A stretch of DNA of 64,000 nucleotides from Treponema_I sp045599005 (lineage in GTDB: Bacteria > Spirochaetota > Spirochaetia > Treponematales > Treponemataceae), in contig JAZRVF010000018.1 of assembly GCA_045599005.1 (NCBI GenBank), forward strand, positions 54,578-118,577. Reading direction: 5' to 3'. The notes below the pieces were generated by a model, which did no database searches, was not told the DNA's origin, and saw only the letters and a list, made by a program, of their open reading frames with translations. The position numbers were made by a program, and so were the translations under genes. This document shows, one piece after another, positions 17,397 through 26,236 of the stretch (its first letter is position 1; each line of letters opens with the position of its first letter).

Positions 17397-19055
17397 TCAA
17401 TAACCGTCTGACATGCTACGGTTAATATCTCTCTGATAAAGTTCCTGATAGACAAGGCTTCGGGTTTTAAGTTTTTCCTTCACATCCTGTGCAAAAGGAA
17501 TGAAACGCCAGAAAATGCCACGGACCTGTTTGTCCAGACGCTGTACACCTTCCGCTTCCTTTGTCATCCAGAGGACATAATCGTTGATGAAGAATTCTTT
17601 CAGGTCACCCTTCATTTTCTGGGAATCAATCCACTGATAATACTGTCCTGTAAGACCTTCCTCCATCCAGTAGTAGGAAGCTTTTTCCTTCGCAACCTGC
17701 CACCGGAGATCTGCAACGGCAGTAAGAACAGCAAGCTGAAGATTCTTGGGATACATTGGGATGACGATTCGTCCACGGCTGGTCACGCGGTTATAACGGT
17801 CAAAGGGTTCCCAGCAGAAACCGGTGTCACCATAAGTCGGCACAAGAATGACATAGGGCACGATGCGGTGCACCATGTTTTTATGTGTACGGCAGAAAAC
17901 CCCAGGGTCAAGGCTTTCAACCCATGTCAGGGTATCAAGCACATTCTCTCTGAAACCGGTCTGCCGTGGAATGCAGTGGAAAAACTCCCGTGTAAAAACC
18001 GGGAAATGGTTTCCTTGCCGGCCGACAGTCATCTTTGACATCTGGCGGACTGTCTCAATTTCTGTAATGACGTCAGAACTGCTGACTTCAACTGCGGAAG
18101 GATTGGATGCCATCTTTGAACGCAGGTTGTCATCAATTTCTTTTGCACTCTGATAATCTTTCAGGTTGATCTGAATATCTTTGTCAATTTTCAGAAGCTG
18201 GCGCATTCTGTCATTGATTTCAGAAAGCAGGTGTTTCTGGGATTCAGAATAAGGTGAAAGATGAGGTTCAAAACCGATGAGAGGCGGATGATCACAAAGA
18301 ATATCCACACGGGACCGGAGCTCAGTCTCAATCATTGCCCGTTCGTTTTCTTTTGCAGAAAGCAGATTCTCTGCAGTCTGAAGTTTTCCGGCATTTTTTG
18401 TGCGAAGCTGTGAAAGCCGCTGGGCTTCTTCTGTTGCTCCTCCAGTTTTTTTCTGCGGCCTTGCCTCATCTGTTGCTGAAAGAGTAATTGCTCCGGTTCC
18501 AATGTCACGGAACCATTCATCAAGGTAGTAAACAGGTTCATTGTGTGTGTTCTCAACAAAAACCGTGGAAAAAAGCTGTTTCTGTTCTGCTGTGAAAAGG
18601 CTGGGAAGAACAACGGCAAAGCGCATGAGCATCCGTTTTGCCATGGGTATTCCCGGTTTGCTCATTTTAGGGCCTAGAGATTTGATGAATTCCCAATAGA
18701 CGTTGACCATCTGCTGCCGGTAAACTGTGCGGTCTTTCGGGTCCTGACATACAAGATACTTGGAAAGCAGCGCATGGAGTTTCTGGGCGGAATCATTCTC
18801 ACCTGAAAGGGCAGTCTTGTAATAAGCAGGATCAGAGAAAACCGGATTCGGTTTATCAGAAAAAAACTGCTGGATAGGGTTAAAAGCTTTGACAGAAAGG
18901 TCAACATTGTCTTTTTTTGTTTCTTCTTTTTGAGGAAGCCCGTCGTTCTGCGAAAAATCAAGGTCCAGACCAGAATCTGCAGAGGAGGATGATTCGTATT
19001 CCTGAGAGGTCTGAGCTAAAAGAGCCGCGATTTCGGGCGAAAGTTCATCGTTCAT
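17397..19055 (-). CDS. Large protein of unknown function (552 aa)
   Basis: This protein has no signal peptide. The first 50 residues are Ser/Glu/Asp-rich and probably disordered. Residues about 210-320 are Lys/Glu-rich and likely helical or coiled-coil (AENLLSAKENERAMIETELRS). The C-terminal part contains GRIVIPMYPKNLQ and ASYYWMEEGLTGQYYQW. None of this matches a family I recognise; it resembles the large lineage-specific proteins of treponemes. It is a different sequence from the 31301-33364 gene. No Shine-Dalgarno precedes the ATG; a TATACT hexamer ends seven bases before it. Confidence 0.75.
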   Translation of the reverse strand: MNDELSPEIAALLAQTSQEYESSSSADSGLDLDFSQNDGLPQKEETKKDNVDLSVKAFNPIQQFFSDKPNPVFSDPAYYKTALSGENDSAQKLHALLSKYLVCQDPKDRTVYRQQMVNVYWEFIKSLGPKMSKPGIPMAKRMLMRFAVVLPSLFTAEQKQLFSTVFVENTHNEPVYYLDEWFRDIGTGAITLSATDEARPQKKTGGATEEAQRLSQLRTKNAGKLQTAENLLSAKENERAMIETELRSRVDILCDHPPLIGFEPHLSPYSESQKHLLSEINDRMRQLLKIDKDIQINLKDYQSAKEIDDNLRSKMASNPSAVEVSSSDVITEIETVRQMSKMTVGRQGNHFPVFTREFFHCIPRQTGFRENVLDTLTWVESLDPGVFCRTHKNMVHRIVPYVILVPTYGDTGFCWEPFDRYNRVTSRGRIVIPMYPKNLQLAVLTAVADLRWQVAKEKASYYWMEEGLTGQYYQWIDSQKMKGDLKEFFINDYVLWMTKEAEGVQRLDKQVRGIFWRFIPFAQDVKEKLKTRSLVYQELYQRDINRSMSDGY

Positions 19056-19062
19056 ACTGAAG

Positions 19063-19068
19063 AGTATA
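19063..19068 (-). promoter_or_regulatory. -10 box of the 552-residue gene, leaderless spacing
   Basis: TATACT in reverse ends seven bases before the ATG at 19055. No Shine-Dalgarno is present, and the -35 is poor. Confidence 0.4.
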
Positions 19069-19080
19069 GCATGAGAACAT

Positions 19081-19120
19081 CACAAATTAAAGGGCAAAAT
19101 AAAAAGCCCAATAATTTGTG
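19081..19120. other. 40-bp nested inverted repeat between two reverse genes
   Basis: CACAAATTA (19081-19089) is the exact reverse complement of TAATTTGTG (19112-19120). Inside, GGGC and GCCC form a second stem. It lies after the SpoU methyltransferase and before the 552-residue gene. It has no T-tract, so it may be an operator or an mRNA stabiliser rather than a terminator. Confidence 0.45.
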
Positions 19121-19207
19121 AATAAAAAATGGGAATATCCCTTTACGGACAGTAAACAATTATTTTTATAATTTGATTTAGATTCTGTCCGTGATGGGAT
19201 AATCTTG

Positions 19208-19993
19208 TTATTCAGTTACGAATGCATAAAGAATGACTGTGGCAGCCTGGGCAACATTAAGGCTTTCAATTGCGCCTGCAGCCGGTGTGGGAATAGTGAC
19301 CAGATAGTCGCAGTTGGAACGCACTTCATCACTGATTCCGTGTTCTTCGTTTCCCAGGACAATGATAGCAGGCTTTCTGTATTCGGTTCCGTCTGCCCTT
19401 CTTGCAGAACAGAGACTGTTCATCTTTGAAATAGGGATTTTTCCACGTACATCTGTTCCGAAGCGGATCATTCTGTCTTTCAGATCACTCAGAAGAAAAG
19501 CCGGAGACTGGATTCCGAAAATATTGACTTTTTCCATTCCGCCCTGGGCAATGCGGTAGGAACTGGTTGTGACGGAACTCTGGCTTTCATCCAATGGAAT
19601 CACAATGTTTCTGATGCCGAAGAAAGCGGCAGAGCGGATGATTGCGCCGAAATTGTTTGCATTGCCTACATGATCAAGAAGGAGAACATTTTCTCCGGAA
19701 GCGACCCACTGGTCTGTATCTGCTTTTGAAAGACGGGGAATTTCCGGCTGGTTTACAAAAGCGACCACACCCTGATGGTGTACTGTTCCGCTGAGTTTCT
19801 GCAGTTCGGAATCGTCAGCAACCTGATTGTATGGTTTTTTTGCAGCGGCAAGTTTTTTGCAGAGACCGCCGAAGAGAGGCGCCCTTTCAGCATTGAAGTA
19901 AAGACGGTTGATGGCCTGGAAGTTGTTTCTCTCAAGGGCTTTGACCGCATCAAGTCCGCATACTGCAAGTTCTTTGTTTAGTTTGTTTTTCAT
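19208..19993 (-). CDS. SpoU/TrmH-family RNA 2'-O-methyltransferase
   Basis: The 261-residue protein carries the SPOUT knot motifs: GNANNFGAIIRSAAFFG (motif 1, Asn and Arg), IIVLGNEEHGIS (motif 2) and IESLNVAQAATVILY (motif 3). A small N-terminal substrate-binding domain precedes them (QKLSGTVHHQGVVAF). Such enzymes methylate ribose in tRNA or 23S rRNA; the RlmB/TrmH group fits best but the target is not readable. AAGGAAA precedes the ATG. Confidence 0.88.
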   Translation of the reverse strand: MKNKLNKELAVCGLDAVKALERNNFQAINRLYFNAERAPLFGGLCKKLAAAKKPYNQVADDSELQKLSGTVHHQGVVAFVNQPEIPRLSKADTDQWVASGENVLLLDHVGNANNFGAIIRSAAFFGIRNIVIPLDESQSSVTTSSYRIAQGGMEKVNIFGIQSPAFLLSDLKDRMIRFGTDVRGKIPISKMNSLCSARRADGTEYRKPAIIVLGNEEHGISDEVRSNCDYLVTIPTPAAGAIESLNVAQAATVILYAFVTE

Positions 19994-20029
19994 GTGTATT
20001 TTCCTTTAAATAAATCAGATTTGAATTAA

Positions 20030-21055
20030 TCAGAATAGATAAGAATCAAAATATGCCGGATTCTGGCTGTACAGTTTCTCACTTACGGTCAGTTCCGAGA
20101 AGGCATAAGTGTATTCATCCACAGGAGTGCAGAGAATATAGTGCATGAACCAGGAGTCTGAAGAGTATTCCGGAATTTTCAGGAGCAGAAAATCATCCTC
20201 AAGAATGATTTCAGCATATTCTGTGCATGACCAGTAGGAGGATGTGCTTGAAGCACCCATTACAGCAGTCTGCTCCAGAAGGGTGAGGGCCGGAACATCA
20301 TCTTCAGGATCCAACTGGAATTCCATGAGACTGAAAAAATGAACTGCATCTCCGCCTATGAAAGACAGGCTCATTGAACCGTCATCAATGGATACTTCCC
20401 AGGACTGGTCAAGTTCTTCCGCTGTTTTCGCAGGGATTGAATCATCGCTTTTCATTGTATCGGGAAGTTCCGGAATTCCGGTGAAGGCAAAAAAGTCATA
20501 ATCGCTGATGTCATAGATTTTTTTTGCAACCAGTGTAAAAAGAGGAAGGCCTTCCTCAGACACGATTGATTCCAGATTGAAGAGCGGAATGTCATAACGG
20601 AATGTCATGGTTACAGTGCCGTTGAAAGCAGCGTAATCCTCCGAGACAACCACAGGCTCGCCGAAATACCGGGAATCGAGTTTTCTGCGGCGGGAAGCAA
20701 GTTCATAGAGAAGATCGTACAGATAGTTGATTTTATCAGTGTCTTCTGTGGAATCCGTTCCATAAATGCTGTCACCTAAAACCTGGACATAATCAGTTTC
20801 AGGATTCAGGCTTACAAAAAGAATGATGTCGGAAGAACCGGATGAAACTTCAGGTGAGTAGAAACGGAGTGCATAAGTTGAAGAATCATATTGGAAAATC
20901 CCGATATAGGTTTCTTCAATAAATGTGGTGTCTCTGTAGTAAACAAAGGCTCCGTTCTGTTCAGGCATTATCTGTGTGATTCCTGGCAGTGCGAAAAGTG
21001 GAGCTGAGACGGAAAGGGCAAGAAGAACAGCAAAAAAGACAAAGAATTTTTTCAT
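20030..21055 (-). CDS. Secreted protein of unknown function
   Basis: The 341-residue protein starts with a Sec signal peptide (MKKFFVFFAVLLALSVSAPLFA). The mature sequence is strongly acidic with repeated Asp/Glu-Asp-Asp stretches and aromatic residues, similar in style to the 5024 and 7959 proteins. I recognise no domain. AGGAG precedes the start, and a terminator from proS lies upstream, so it should have its own promoter. Confidence 0.72.
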   Translation of the reverse strand: MKKFFVFFAVLLALSVSAPLFALPGITQIMPEQNGAFVYYRDTTFIEETYIGIFQYDSSTYALRFYSPEVSSGSSDIILFVSLNPETDYVQVLGDSIYGTDSTEDTDKINYLYDLLYELASRRRKLDSRYFGEPVVVSEDYAAFNGTVTMTFRYDIPLFNLESIVSEEGLPLFTLVAKKIYDISDYDFFAFTGIPELPDTMKSDDSIPAKTAEELDQSWEVSIDDGSMSLSFIGGDAVHFFSLMEFQLDPEDDVPALTLLEQTAVMGASSTSSYWSCTEYAEIILEDDFLLLKIPEYSSDSWFMHYILCTPVDEYTYAFSELTVSEKLYSQNPAYFDSYLF

Positions 21056-21109
21056 GGAATCTCCTGTAAGAAGTCAATAAATCAATATCTGCAGGGCAGA
21101 TCTTATCTC

Positions 21110-21153
21110 ATGATAAAAAAACAGGGACCGCCCTGTAAAAAAGACAGTCCCTG
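21110..21153 (-). terminator. Terminator of proS
   Basis: On the reverse strand CAGGGACTGTC and GGCGGTCCCTG form a stem, followed by a run of T (complement of 21114-21121). Confidence 0.75.
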
Positions 21154-21168
21154 CTCTTATGAATCTGT

Positions 21169-23016
21169 TCAAGCGTTCAGAGAAGCAAGTTCACTTCTGA
21201 CTGTTTCAACTGCTTTCTCTACAGCAGCTTCAGGTGAAAGCAGCAGGCTTTCTGAATCTTTGCGTGCTTTGAATTCCACATTGGGAAGATTTTTTTCGCC
21301 GACAACAATTCTGAGGGGAATACCAAGAAGATCCATATCCTTGAATTTAACACCGGGTCTTTCGTTGCGGTCATCAAGAAGGACTTCAATTCCCTGTTTT
21401 GTCAGTTCATCATAAATCCTGTCAGCGGTTTCTTTCATGTTTCCTTCGTATTTTACGGGAACAACAGAAACCTGATAAGGTGCAACGCTCATCGGCCAGA
21501 TTATTCCGTTCTCATCATTGTGTTCCTCAACGATTGAGGCAAGAGAACGGTCAACACCGATTCCGTAACAGCCCATTGTAGGGATCTGCTGTTTTCCGTT
21601 TTCATCAAGGAAGGTGACATTCATGCATTTTGTGTACTTGTAACCCAGTTTGAAAATGTGACCAAGTTCGTTTCCTTTCTTGCTGTAGTATTCAGCACCG
21701 CAGCTGCAGCATCTGTCATCGGCGACTACAGTACGGACGTCTGCTGTCATGTAAGGCATGAAGTCCCGGCCGGGTTCAACATGAAGATTGTCAACATCTG
21801 CTGTACCGCCGCCTGTCACAGTGTCATGGACATTTGCGGTAAGTGTTCCGTCTTCCTTGAGTTCGCACACGCTAAGATCCGCGAGAAGCGGAAGTTTTGT
21901 AAGGCCAACAGGACCAACGAAACCGTGGGGTGCTCCGGAATAACCGATAACGTCATTCTCACAGGCAAGTTCAACAGCACTGGCTTTAAGGATTGCAGCG
22001 AGTTTTGCCTCGTTCACATCCAGGTCACCGCGGATGGCAACAGCAAAGAAGCATTCAGGATAGTGGGGAGCGCCACCTTCGTCGGTGACACGTTTGAAAG
22101 TCTGTCCGCCGGGTGCGTTGCGGAGATCAAGTTCGCTGTTGTAGACCTTATAGATAAGCACTTTGATGAACTGCATCGCAGGCATCTTGAAGAAGGTCTC
22201 CATGTCGGAAATTGTCTCGACACCGGGGCATGAGACTTTTTCAACCGCGAGAGTCGCAGGAACCTGGGGATTTCCGTCTTTGTCCAAAGCGGTATCTTTT
22301 GCACATGCAGCTTTCTCTGTGTTGGCGGCATAACCGCATTTTGGACAGATGATGAGTGTATCGTCACCTACCGGACTTTCAACCATGAATTCTTCGCTTC
22401 CGTTTCCGCCCATTGCACCGCTGTCTGCTTTTACGGGAATGACTGTAAGACCAAGGCGTTTGAAAACACGTCTGTAGGCTGCGGCAAATTTCTCGTATGT
22501 CTCATCAAGGCTTTCCTGGGTTGCGTGGAAAGAGTAGGCGTCTTTCATGTTGAATTCGCGGCCGCGCATCACTCCGTAACGGGGACGGATTTCATCACGG
22601 TATTTTGTGTTGATCTGGTATGCAACAATCGGAAGCTGTTTGTAAGAGTTCAGTTCATCGCGGATGAGAGATGTAAAAACCTCTTCTGCAGTCGGGCTTA
22701 CAACAAGTTCAGCATCAACACGGTTCTTGATTCTGAGCATTCCCTCGCCCATTGTGTCCCAACGGCCTGATTCGCGCCAGAGCTCACCGGGAACCACGAC
22801 AGTCGGTTTATATTCCATGGCGCCGATTGCGTCCATTTCTTCGCGGATGATGTTCTCCACCTTGCGGTAAGCTTTGAGTCCGGTAGGCAGATAAGTGTAA
22901 AGACCGTTGCCGAGTTTGCGGATAAGACCGGCACGGAGCATCAGCTTGTGGCTGGTAATCACTGCTTCGGAAGGAACTTCGCGCAGTGTGGAAATAAGAG
23001 TCTGTGTAGCTTTCAT
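21169..23016 (-). CDS. proS: Proline-tRNA ligase, bacterial type with editing insertion
   Basis: ProS is a class II synthetase of about 615 residues. The N-terminus MKATQTLISTLREVP, LMLRAGLIRKLGNGLYTYLP (motif 1 region), RYGVMRGREFNMKDAYSFH (motif 2) and GCYGIGVDRSL (motif 3) are all present. Between motifs 2 and 3 sits the large editing domain that hydrolyses mischarged Ala-tRNA-Pro. ATG or TTG codons at 23025 and 23034 are in frame, but the family N-terminus starts at 23016. A TAGAAT hexamer ends seven bases before that ATG, so I prefer it. Confidence 0.94.
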   Translation of the reverse strand: MKATQTLISTLREVPSEAVITSHKLMLRAGLIRKLGNGLYTYLPTGLKAYRKVENIIREEMDAIGAMEYKPTVVVPGELWRESGRWDTMGEGMLRIKNRVDAELVVSPTAEEVFTSLIRDELNSYKQLPIVAYQINTKYRDEIRPRYGVMRGREFNMKDAYSFHATQESLDETYEKFAAAYRRVFKRLGLTVIPVKADSGAMGGNGSEEFMVESPVGDDTLIICPKCGYAANTEKAACAKDTALDKDGNPQVPATLAVEKVSCPGVETISDMETFFKMPAMQFIKVLIYKVYNSELDLRNAPGGQTFKRVTDEGGAPHYPECFFAVAIRGDLDVNEAKLAAILKASAVELACENDVIGYSGAPHGFVGPVGLTKLPLLADLSVCELKEDGTLTANVHDTVTGGGTADVDNLHVEPGRDFMPYMTADVRTVVADDRCCSCGAEYYSKKGNELGHIFKLGYKYTKCMNVTFLDENGKQQIPTMGCYGIGVDRSLASIVEEHNDENGIIWPMSVAPYQVSVVPVKYEGNMKETADRIYDELTKQGIEVLLDDRNERPGVKFKDMDLLGIPLRIVVGEKNLPNVEFKARKDSESLLLSPEAAVEKAVETVRSELASLNA

Positions 23017-23023
23017 ATATTGC

Positions 23024-23052
23024 ATTCTAGTCAAAACCTATTGTCAATGCAA
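23024..23052 (-). promoter_or_regulatory. proS promoter, leaderless arrangement
   Basis: TTGCAT (complement of 23047-23052), 17 bp spacer, TAGAAT (complement of 23024-23029), then seven bases to the ATG at 23016. Confidence 0.45.
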
Positions 23053-23097
23053 TAAGAAGAGAGAATCTGTGGAAAAACTTGTGGAAAAACCCTTTTC

Positions 23098-23126
23098 TTG
23101 ACAGTAACATGAACAATGTTGATAAT
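23098..23126 (+). promoter_or_regulatory. Consensus promoter of the TPR gene, leaderless arrangement
   Basis: A perfect TTGACA (23098-23103), 17 bp spacer, and GATAAT (23121-23126). The expected start of transcription falls on the ATG at 23134. Two TGTGGAAAA 9-mers, possible DnaA sites, lie just upstream at 23068-23076 and 23080-23088. Confidence 0.65.
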
Positions 23127-23133
23127 AAAATTT

Positions 23134-24492
23134 ATGAATGTAATTCCGATTCTTATTGCATTTGTAGCAGTTGTGGGCGTCATTGCCCTTCTGGTTGCAG
23201 TTTCCGGCATGAAGAGAAACCATAAGGGAAATGACAAGCAGAAAACACGACAGAATATCATCCGTGATGCTACGAAAAAGTTGGCCCAGGATTCTCATAA
23301 CCCTCAGGGATTGATTCCCCTGGGAGATCTGTATTACCGGGAATCATTATGGGACAAGGCTTTTCCTCTGTATGACACTATGACAAACATTGCGGCTGCC
23401 CATTCAGAGATTGATCTTGGTCTTGCTTCATTAAGACTTGGTATCTGCGCTCTCAAACTGAATAAACTGGATGATGCTTTCAAAGGCTTGAACCAGGCAC
23501 GCAAACTGAATCCGGATGGATTTGAAGAAAACTTTTATCTTGGACAGGCTTTCTTCCGCAACAAGGAATATGACAAAGCCATTCCTCTGTTCAAAAAGGC
23601 TCTGGCAATCAATAAAGAAGTGACTGACACTTATAATTATCTTGGTCTGTCTCTGTATCATTTCCACAGTTTCAGGGAAAGTCTTCCCTATCTTAAAAAA
23701 GCACTGGATCTGAATCCTGACAGTAAGGAACTGCTTTTCTGCATGGCTGATGCAATGAATGAAAGCGGAAGCGGTGACCGTGCTCTTAAAGTTTTCATGC
23801 ATCTGCGGCCTGATCCGGAATTCGGTGCAAAATCATGTCTTGCCGCCGGAACGCTTCATGCACACAGCGGACAGAATGACAAAGCTATCCAGGATTTTGA
23901 GATCGGCCTGAAACATACAAATGCGCCTCTGGATGTTCTTACCAATATACGCTACCGTCTTGCCCACGCTTATCTTGCAACTTCCGACATGCCTAAGGCG
24001 CTGACAGTGCTTAAAGACATTCAGGCAACGGTTCCGGGTTACAAAGATGTTCTTTCTCTTATCAGCCGCTACCAGGAATTGAACCAGAACTCAAATCTCC
24101 GTGTTTATCTTATTTCCGGAAACAGTGATTTTATTGCTCTCTGCCGGAAAATTGTCGCCGTTTATTATGGAAGATCAGCTTACGTAAAAGTGATCGACAT
24201 AAATGCAACCGCCGAGTATACAGACATTCTTACAGAAGTGGAAACCCCCAAATGGGAAGACACTGTAATTTTCCGTTTCTACAGAACTACAGGCGCTATC
24301 GGGGAACTTTTTGTGCGTGACTTCCATGCCCGTCTCCGAGATCAGAAAACAGGACGTGGAATCTGTTTTACAGCAGGTTCTTATTCTGAAGAAGCCAGAA
24401 AGTTCATTGAAGGCCGTCCTATTGATCTGATTGAGAAACAGGGTCTGGTCAAAATTCTGAACAAGATAGACACGCCTACTCTCTCAATGTAA
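23134..24492 (+). CDS. Membrane-anchored tetratricopeptide-repeat protein
   Basis: The 452-residue reading has an N-terminal membrane helix (MNVIPILIAFVAVVGVIALLV), then at least five TPR units: ALKLNKLDDAFKGLNQARKL, AFFRNKEYDKAIPLFKKAL, LSLYHFHSFRESLPYLKKAL, THSGQNDKAI-like and SDMPKALTVLKDI. The last 130 residues form a separate domain of unknown type. TPR proteins scaffold protein complexes; the partner is unknown. An ATG at 23116 lies inside the promoter, between -35 and -10, so translation should begin at 23134. A terminator follows. Confidence 0.82.
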   Translation: MNVIPILIAFVAVVGVIALLVAVSGMKRNHKGNDKQKTRQNIIRDATKKLAQDSHNPQGLIPLGDLYYRESLWDKAFPLYDTMTNIAAAHSEIDLGLASLRLGICALKLNKLDDAFKGLNQARKLNPDGFEENFYLGQAFFRNKEYDKAIPLFKKALAINKEVTDTYNYLGLSLYHFHSFRESLPYLKKALDLNPDSKELLFCMADAMNESGSGDRALKVFMHLRPDPEFGAKSCLAAGTLHAHSGQNDKAIQDFEIGLKHTNAPLDVLTNIRYRLAHAYLATSDMPKALTVLKDIQATVPGYKDVLSLISRYQELNQNSNLRVYLISGNSDFIALCRKIVAVYYGRSAYVKVIDINATAEYTDILTEVETPKWEDTVIFRFYRTTGAIGELFVRDFHARLRDQKTGRGICFTAGSYSEEARKFIEGRPIDLIEKQGLVKILNKIDTPTLSM

Positions 24493-24500
24493 ATAAGAAG

Positions 24501-24538
24501 CGGCGGTTTTCCGGAAAAAAGGAAGACCGCCGTTTTTT
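24501..24538. terminator. Bidirectional terminator between the TPR gene and radA
   Basis: CGGCGGTTTTCC (24501-24512) and GGAAGACCGCCG (24521-24532) pair, with TTTTTT after 24532. Confidence 0.85.
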
Positions 24539-25907
24539 ATCCGAACAGTGCCTTTACAAGCCCTTTGATATCTGTAATTCCCGTCACATTTTCCGGTTTC
24601 TGCCCGTCAGTAGGTGCCAGCACCACTTTGAATCCCAGATCGCGGGCTGTTTTGGCACGTTGTTTCAGATTTTTGACAGGTCGGATTTCACCTGCAAGAC
24701 TCAGTTCCCCGACAATTGCGGAATTTTCCGGGAGAGCCAGGTCTGTTCTTGCGGAATAGAGTGCAGCGGCAAGTGCGGCATCCACTGCGCTTTCGGTCAG
24801 CCGAACACCACCGGCCACGTTGATATAAAGATCGTGATCGCTGAAACGGATACCTGCCCTTTTTTCCAGAACCGCGGCAACACGGCTAACACGTGCAGAA
24901 TCAATGTTGTCAGAATAAACCCGTGTCATTGAGGATTTTGCCGGAACTGTAAGCGCCTGGATTTCAACCATGAAAACATGGGTTCCCTCGACTGCCGGAA
25001 CAACGGCAACACCTGCTGGCAGGGCTCCTTCACGGCGGATCATGAACATGCCGGAAGGATCCTCAACTGTTGAGAGACCTTTCTCTCCCATGGAAAAAAT
25101 GCCCAGCTCATCAACCGAACCGAAACGGTTTTTCTGTGTGCGAAGGAAGCGGATGTTCTCATCGTTGCGGTCAAAAGAGATAACGGTGTCCACAAGATGT
25201 TCCAGTGCTTTCGGGCCGGCAATGGTGCCGTCTTTTGTAACATGGGCAACAAGAAACAGAACGGAGTCACGCTCTTTGACCCAGCTTACCAGTTCGTGGG
25301 CACAATACTTGAGCTGGTTGACTGTTCCGGGGACAAGACCCGCTTCCATGGACCAGATGGTCTGTATTGAATCCACAATCACGAAGATGGGATTGATGGA
25401 GTTCAGGGCATCTTCTATGTCCTCCAGTCTGGATGTGCATAAAAGCTCTATATCTTCGGCGCTGACACCGATCCTGTCGGCACGGTTCCGGATCTGGGCA
25501 GCGGATTCTTCTCCGGAAACATAAAGGACTCTGCCGGATCCCTTGTTCTGTCTGACAGCTTTTCCTGCCATCTGCAGAAGAAGTGTTGATTTTCCGATAC
25601 CGGGTTCGCCGCCGATAAGTACAGCAGACCTTTTCATGATTCCGCCGCCTAAAACCCGGTCAAATTCCTCGATGCCGGTCAGAAGCCGGTCTCCTTCCAG
25701 AGGACTGACTCTGGCCAGGGGAACAGGTTTTGCTTTGAGCGTTTTCTGTGCCGGGCTGCCTGGTAGACGGGAATCAGCTTCCTCGACATGTTCCTCGAAT
25801 GTATTCCATTCTCCGCAGTCAGGACAACGGCCCAACCATCTGGGCTGGGTAAAACCACAGGAGCGGCATTTATAGACAACGGAGGTTCTGCTTTTTTTTA
25901 CTGCCAT
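24537..25907 (-). CDS. radA: DNA repair protein RadA (Sms)
   Basis: RadA is a RecA-like ATPase that processes branched recombination intermediates. The 456-residue protein has an N-terminal zinc finger (Cys14, Cys17, Cys28, Cys31), Walker A GEPGIGKS at 100-107, a Walker B region FVIVDSIQT, the RadA-specific KNRFGS, and a C-terminal Lon-protease-like domain (VAGGVRLTESAVDAALAAAL). No ribosome site precedes the ATG. A TATATT ends six bases before it, so the transcript may be leaderless. Confidence 0.95.
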   Translation of the reverse strand: MAVKKSRTSVVYKCRSCGFTQPRWLGRCPDCGEWNTFEEHVEEADSRLPGSPAQKTLKAKPVPLARVSPLEGDRLLTGIEEFDRVLGGGIMKRSAVLIGGEPGIGKSTLLLQMAGKAVRQNKGSGRVLYVSGEESAAQIRNRADRIGVSAEDIELLCTSRLEDIEDALNSINPIFVIVDSIQTIWSMEAGLVPGTVNQLKYCAHELVSWVKERDSVLFLVAHVTKDGTIAGPKALEHLVDTVISFDRNDENIRFLRTQKNRFGSVDELGIFSMGEKGLSTVEDPSGMFMIRREGALPAGVAVVPAVEGTHVFMVEIQALTVPAKSSMTRVYSDNIDSARVSRVAAVLEKRAGIRFSDHDLYINVAGGVRLTESAVDAALAAALYSARTDLALPENSAIVGELSLAGEIRPVKNLKQRAKTARDLGFKVVLAPTDGQKPENVTGITDIKGLVKALFG

Positions 25908-25913
25908 GGGAAT

Positions 25914-25942
25914 AATATATCATTATGGTAAACAAAAAACAA
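25914..25942 (-). promoter_or_regulatory. radA promoter, leaderless arrangement
   Basis: TTGTTT (complement of 25937-25942), 17 bp, TATATT (complement of 25914-25919), then six bases (ATTCCC) to the radA ATG. Confidence 0.45.
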
Positions 25943-26013
25943 GTAAAAATATTTCTGATGATGAAAAAACTTCATGAAAAAATAAAATTTTCAAAATTTT
26001 ATACTTTTTCTGT

Positions 26014-26164
26014 TTGACAAAAATTAAAATAATGTATATTTTGATGTTGCTAAAAAAGTGATTTACTTAGTAATTGTTTTTAGTACTCTCTCCAGACGTC
26101 CTTGACAACTGGTCAGGGACATAGGCTCCAGAGCGATTTATTCGTTTTGGAGCCGTTTTTTTTT
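26014..26164 (+). ncRNA. Candidate structured small RNA with its own promoter and terminator
   Basis: The 329-bp gap between radA and the 26237 gene is not empty. A TTGACA (26014-26019) is followed by TATTTT at 17 bp (26037-26042), so transcription would start near 26049. The roughly 116-nt transcript would have three stems: CTAAAAA/TTTTTAG (26050-26082), GTCCTTGAC/GTCAGGGAC (around 26098-26120), and a terminator GGCTCCA/TGGAGCC (26124-26154) ending in nine T. It contains no recognisable SRP, 6S or known riboswitch core. It could be an independent RNA or a terminating leader of the lipoprotein gene 72 bp downstream. Confidence 0.5.
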
Positions 26165-26236
26165 CTTACATTGGAAAATCTATACAAAATATGCTAAACT
26201 TATACTGAAAGAGACTCGGATTGAGAGGAGGCTTTT

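Noticed and set aside
19081..19120. Nested inverted repeat as a terminator of the SpoU gene
   Set aside because: The stem is good but there is no T-tract on the reverse strand, so I list it only as an inverted repeat.
26014..26164. SRP (4.5S) RNA or 6S RNA
   Set aside because: The conserved SRP GGAAGG/AGCAG loop and the long 6S bubble are absent.
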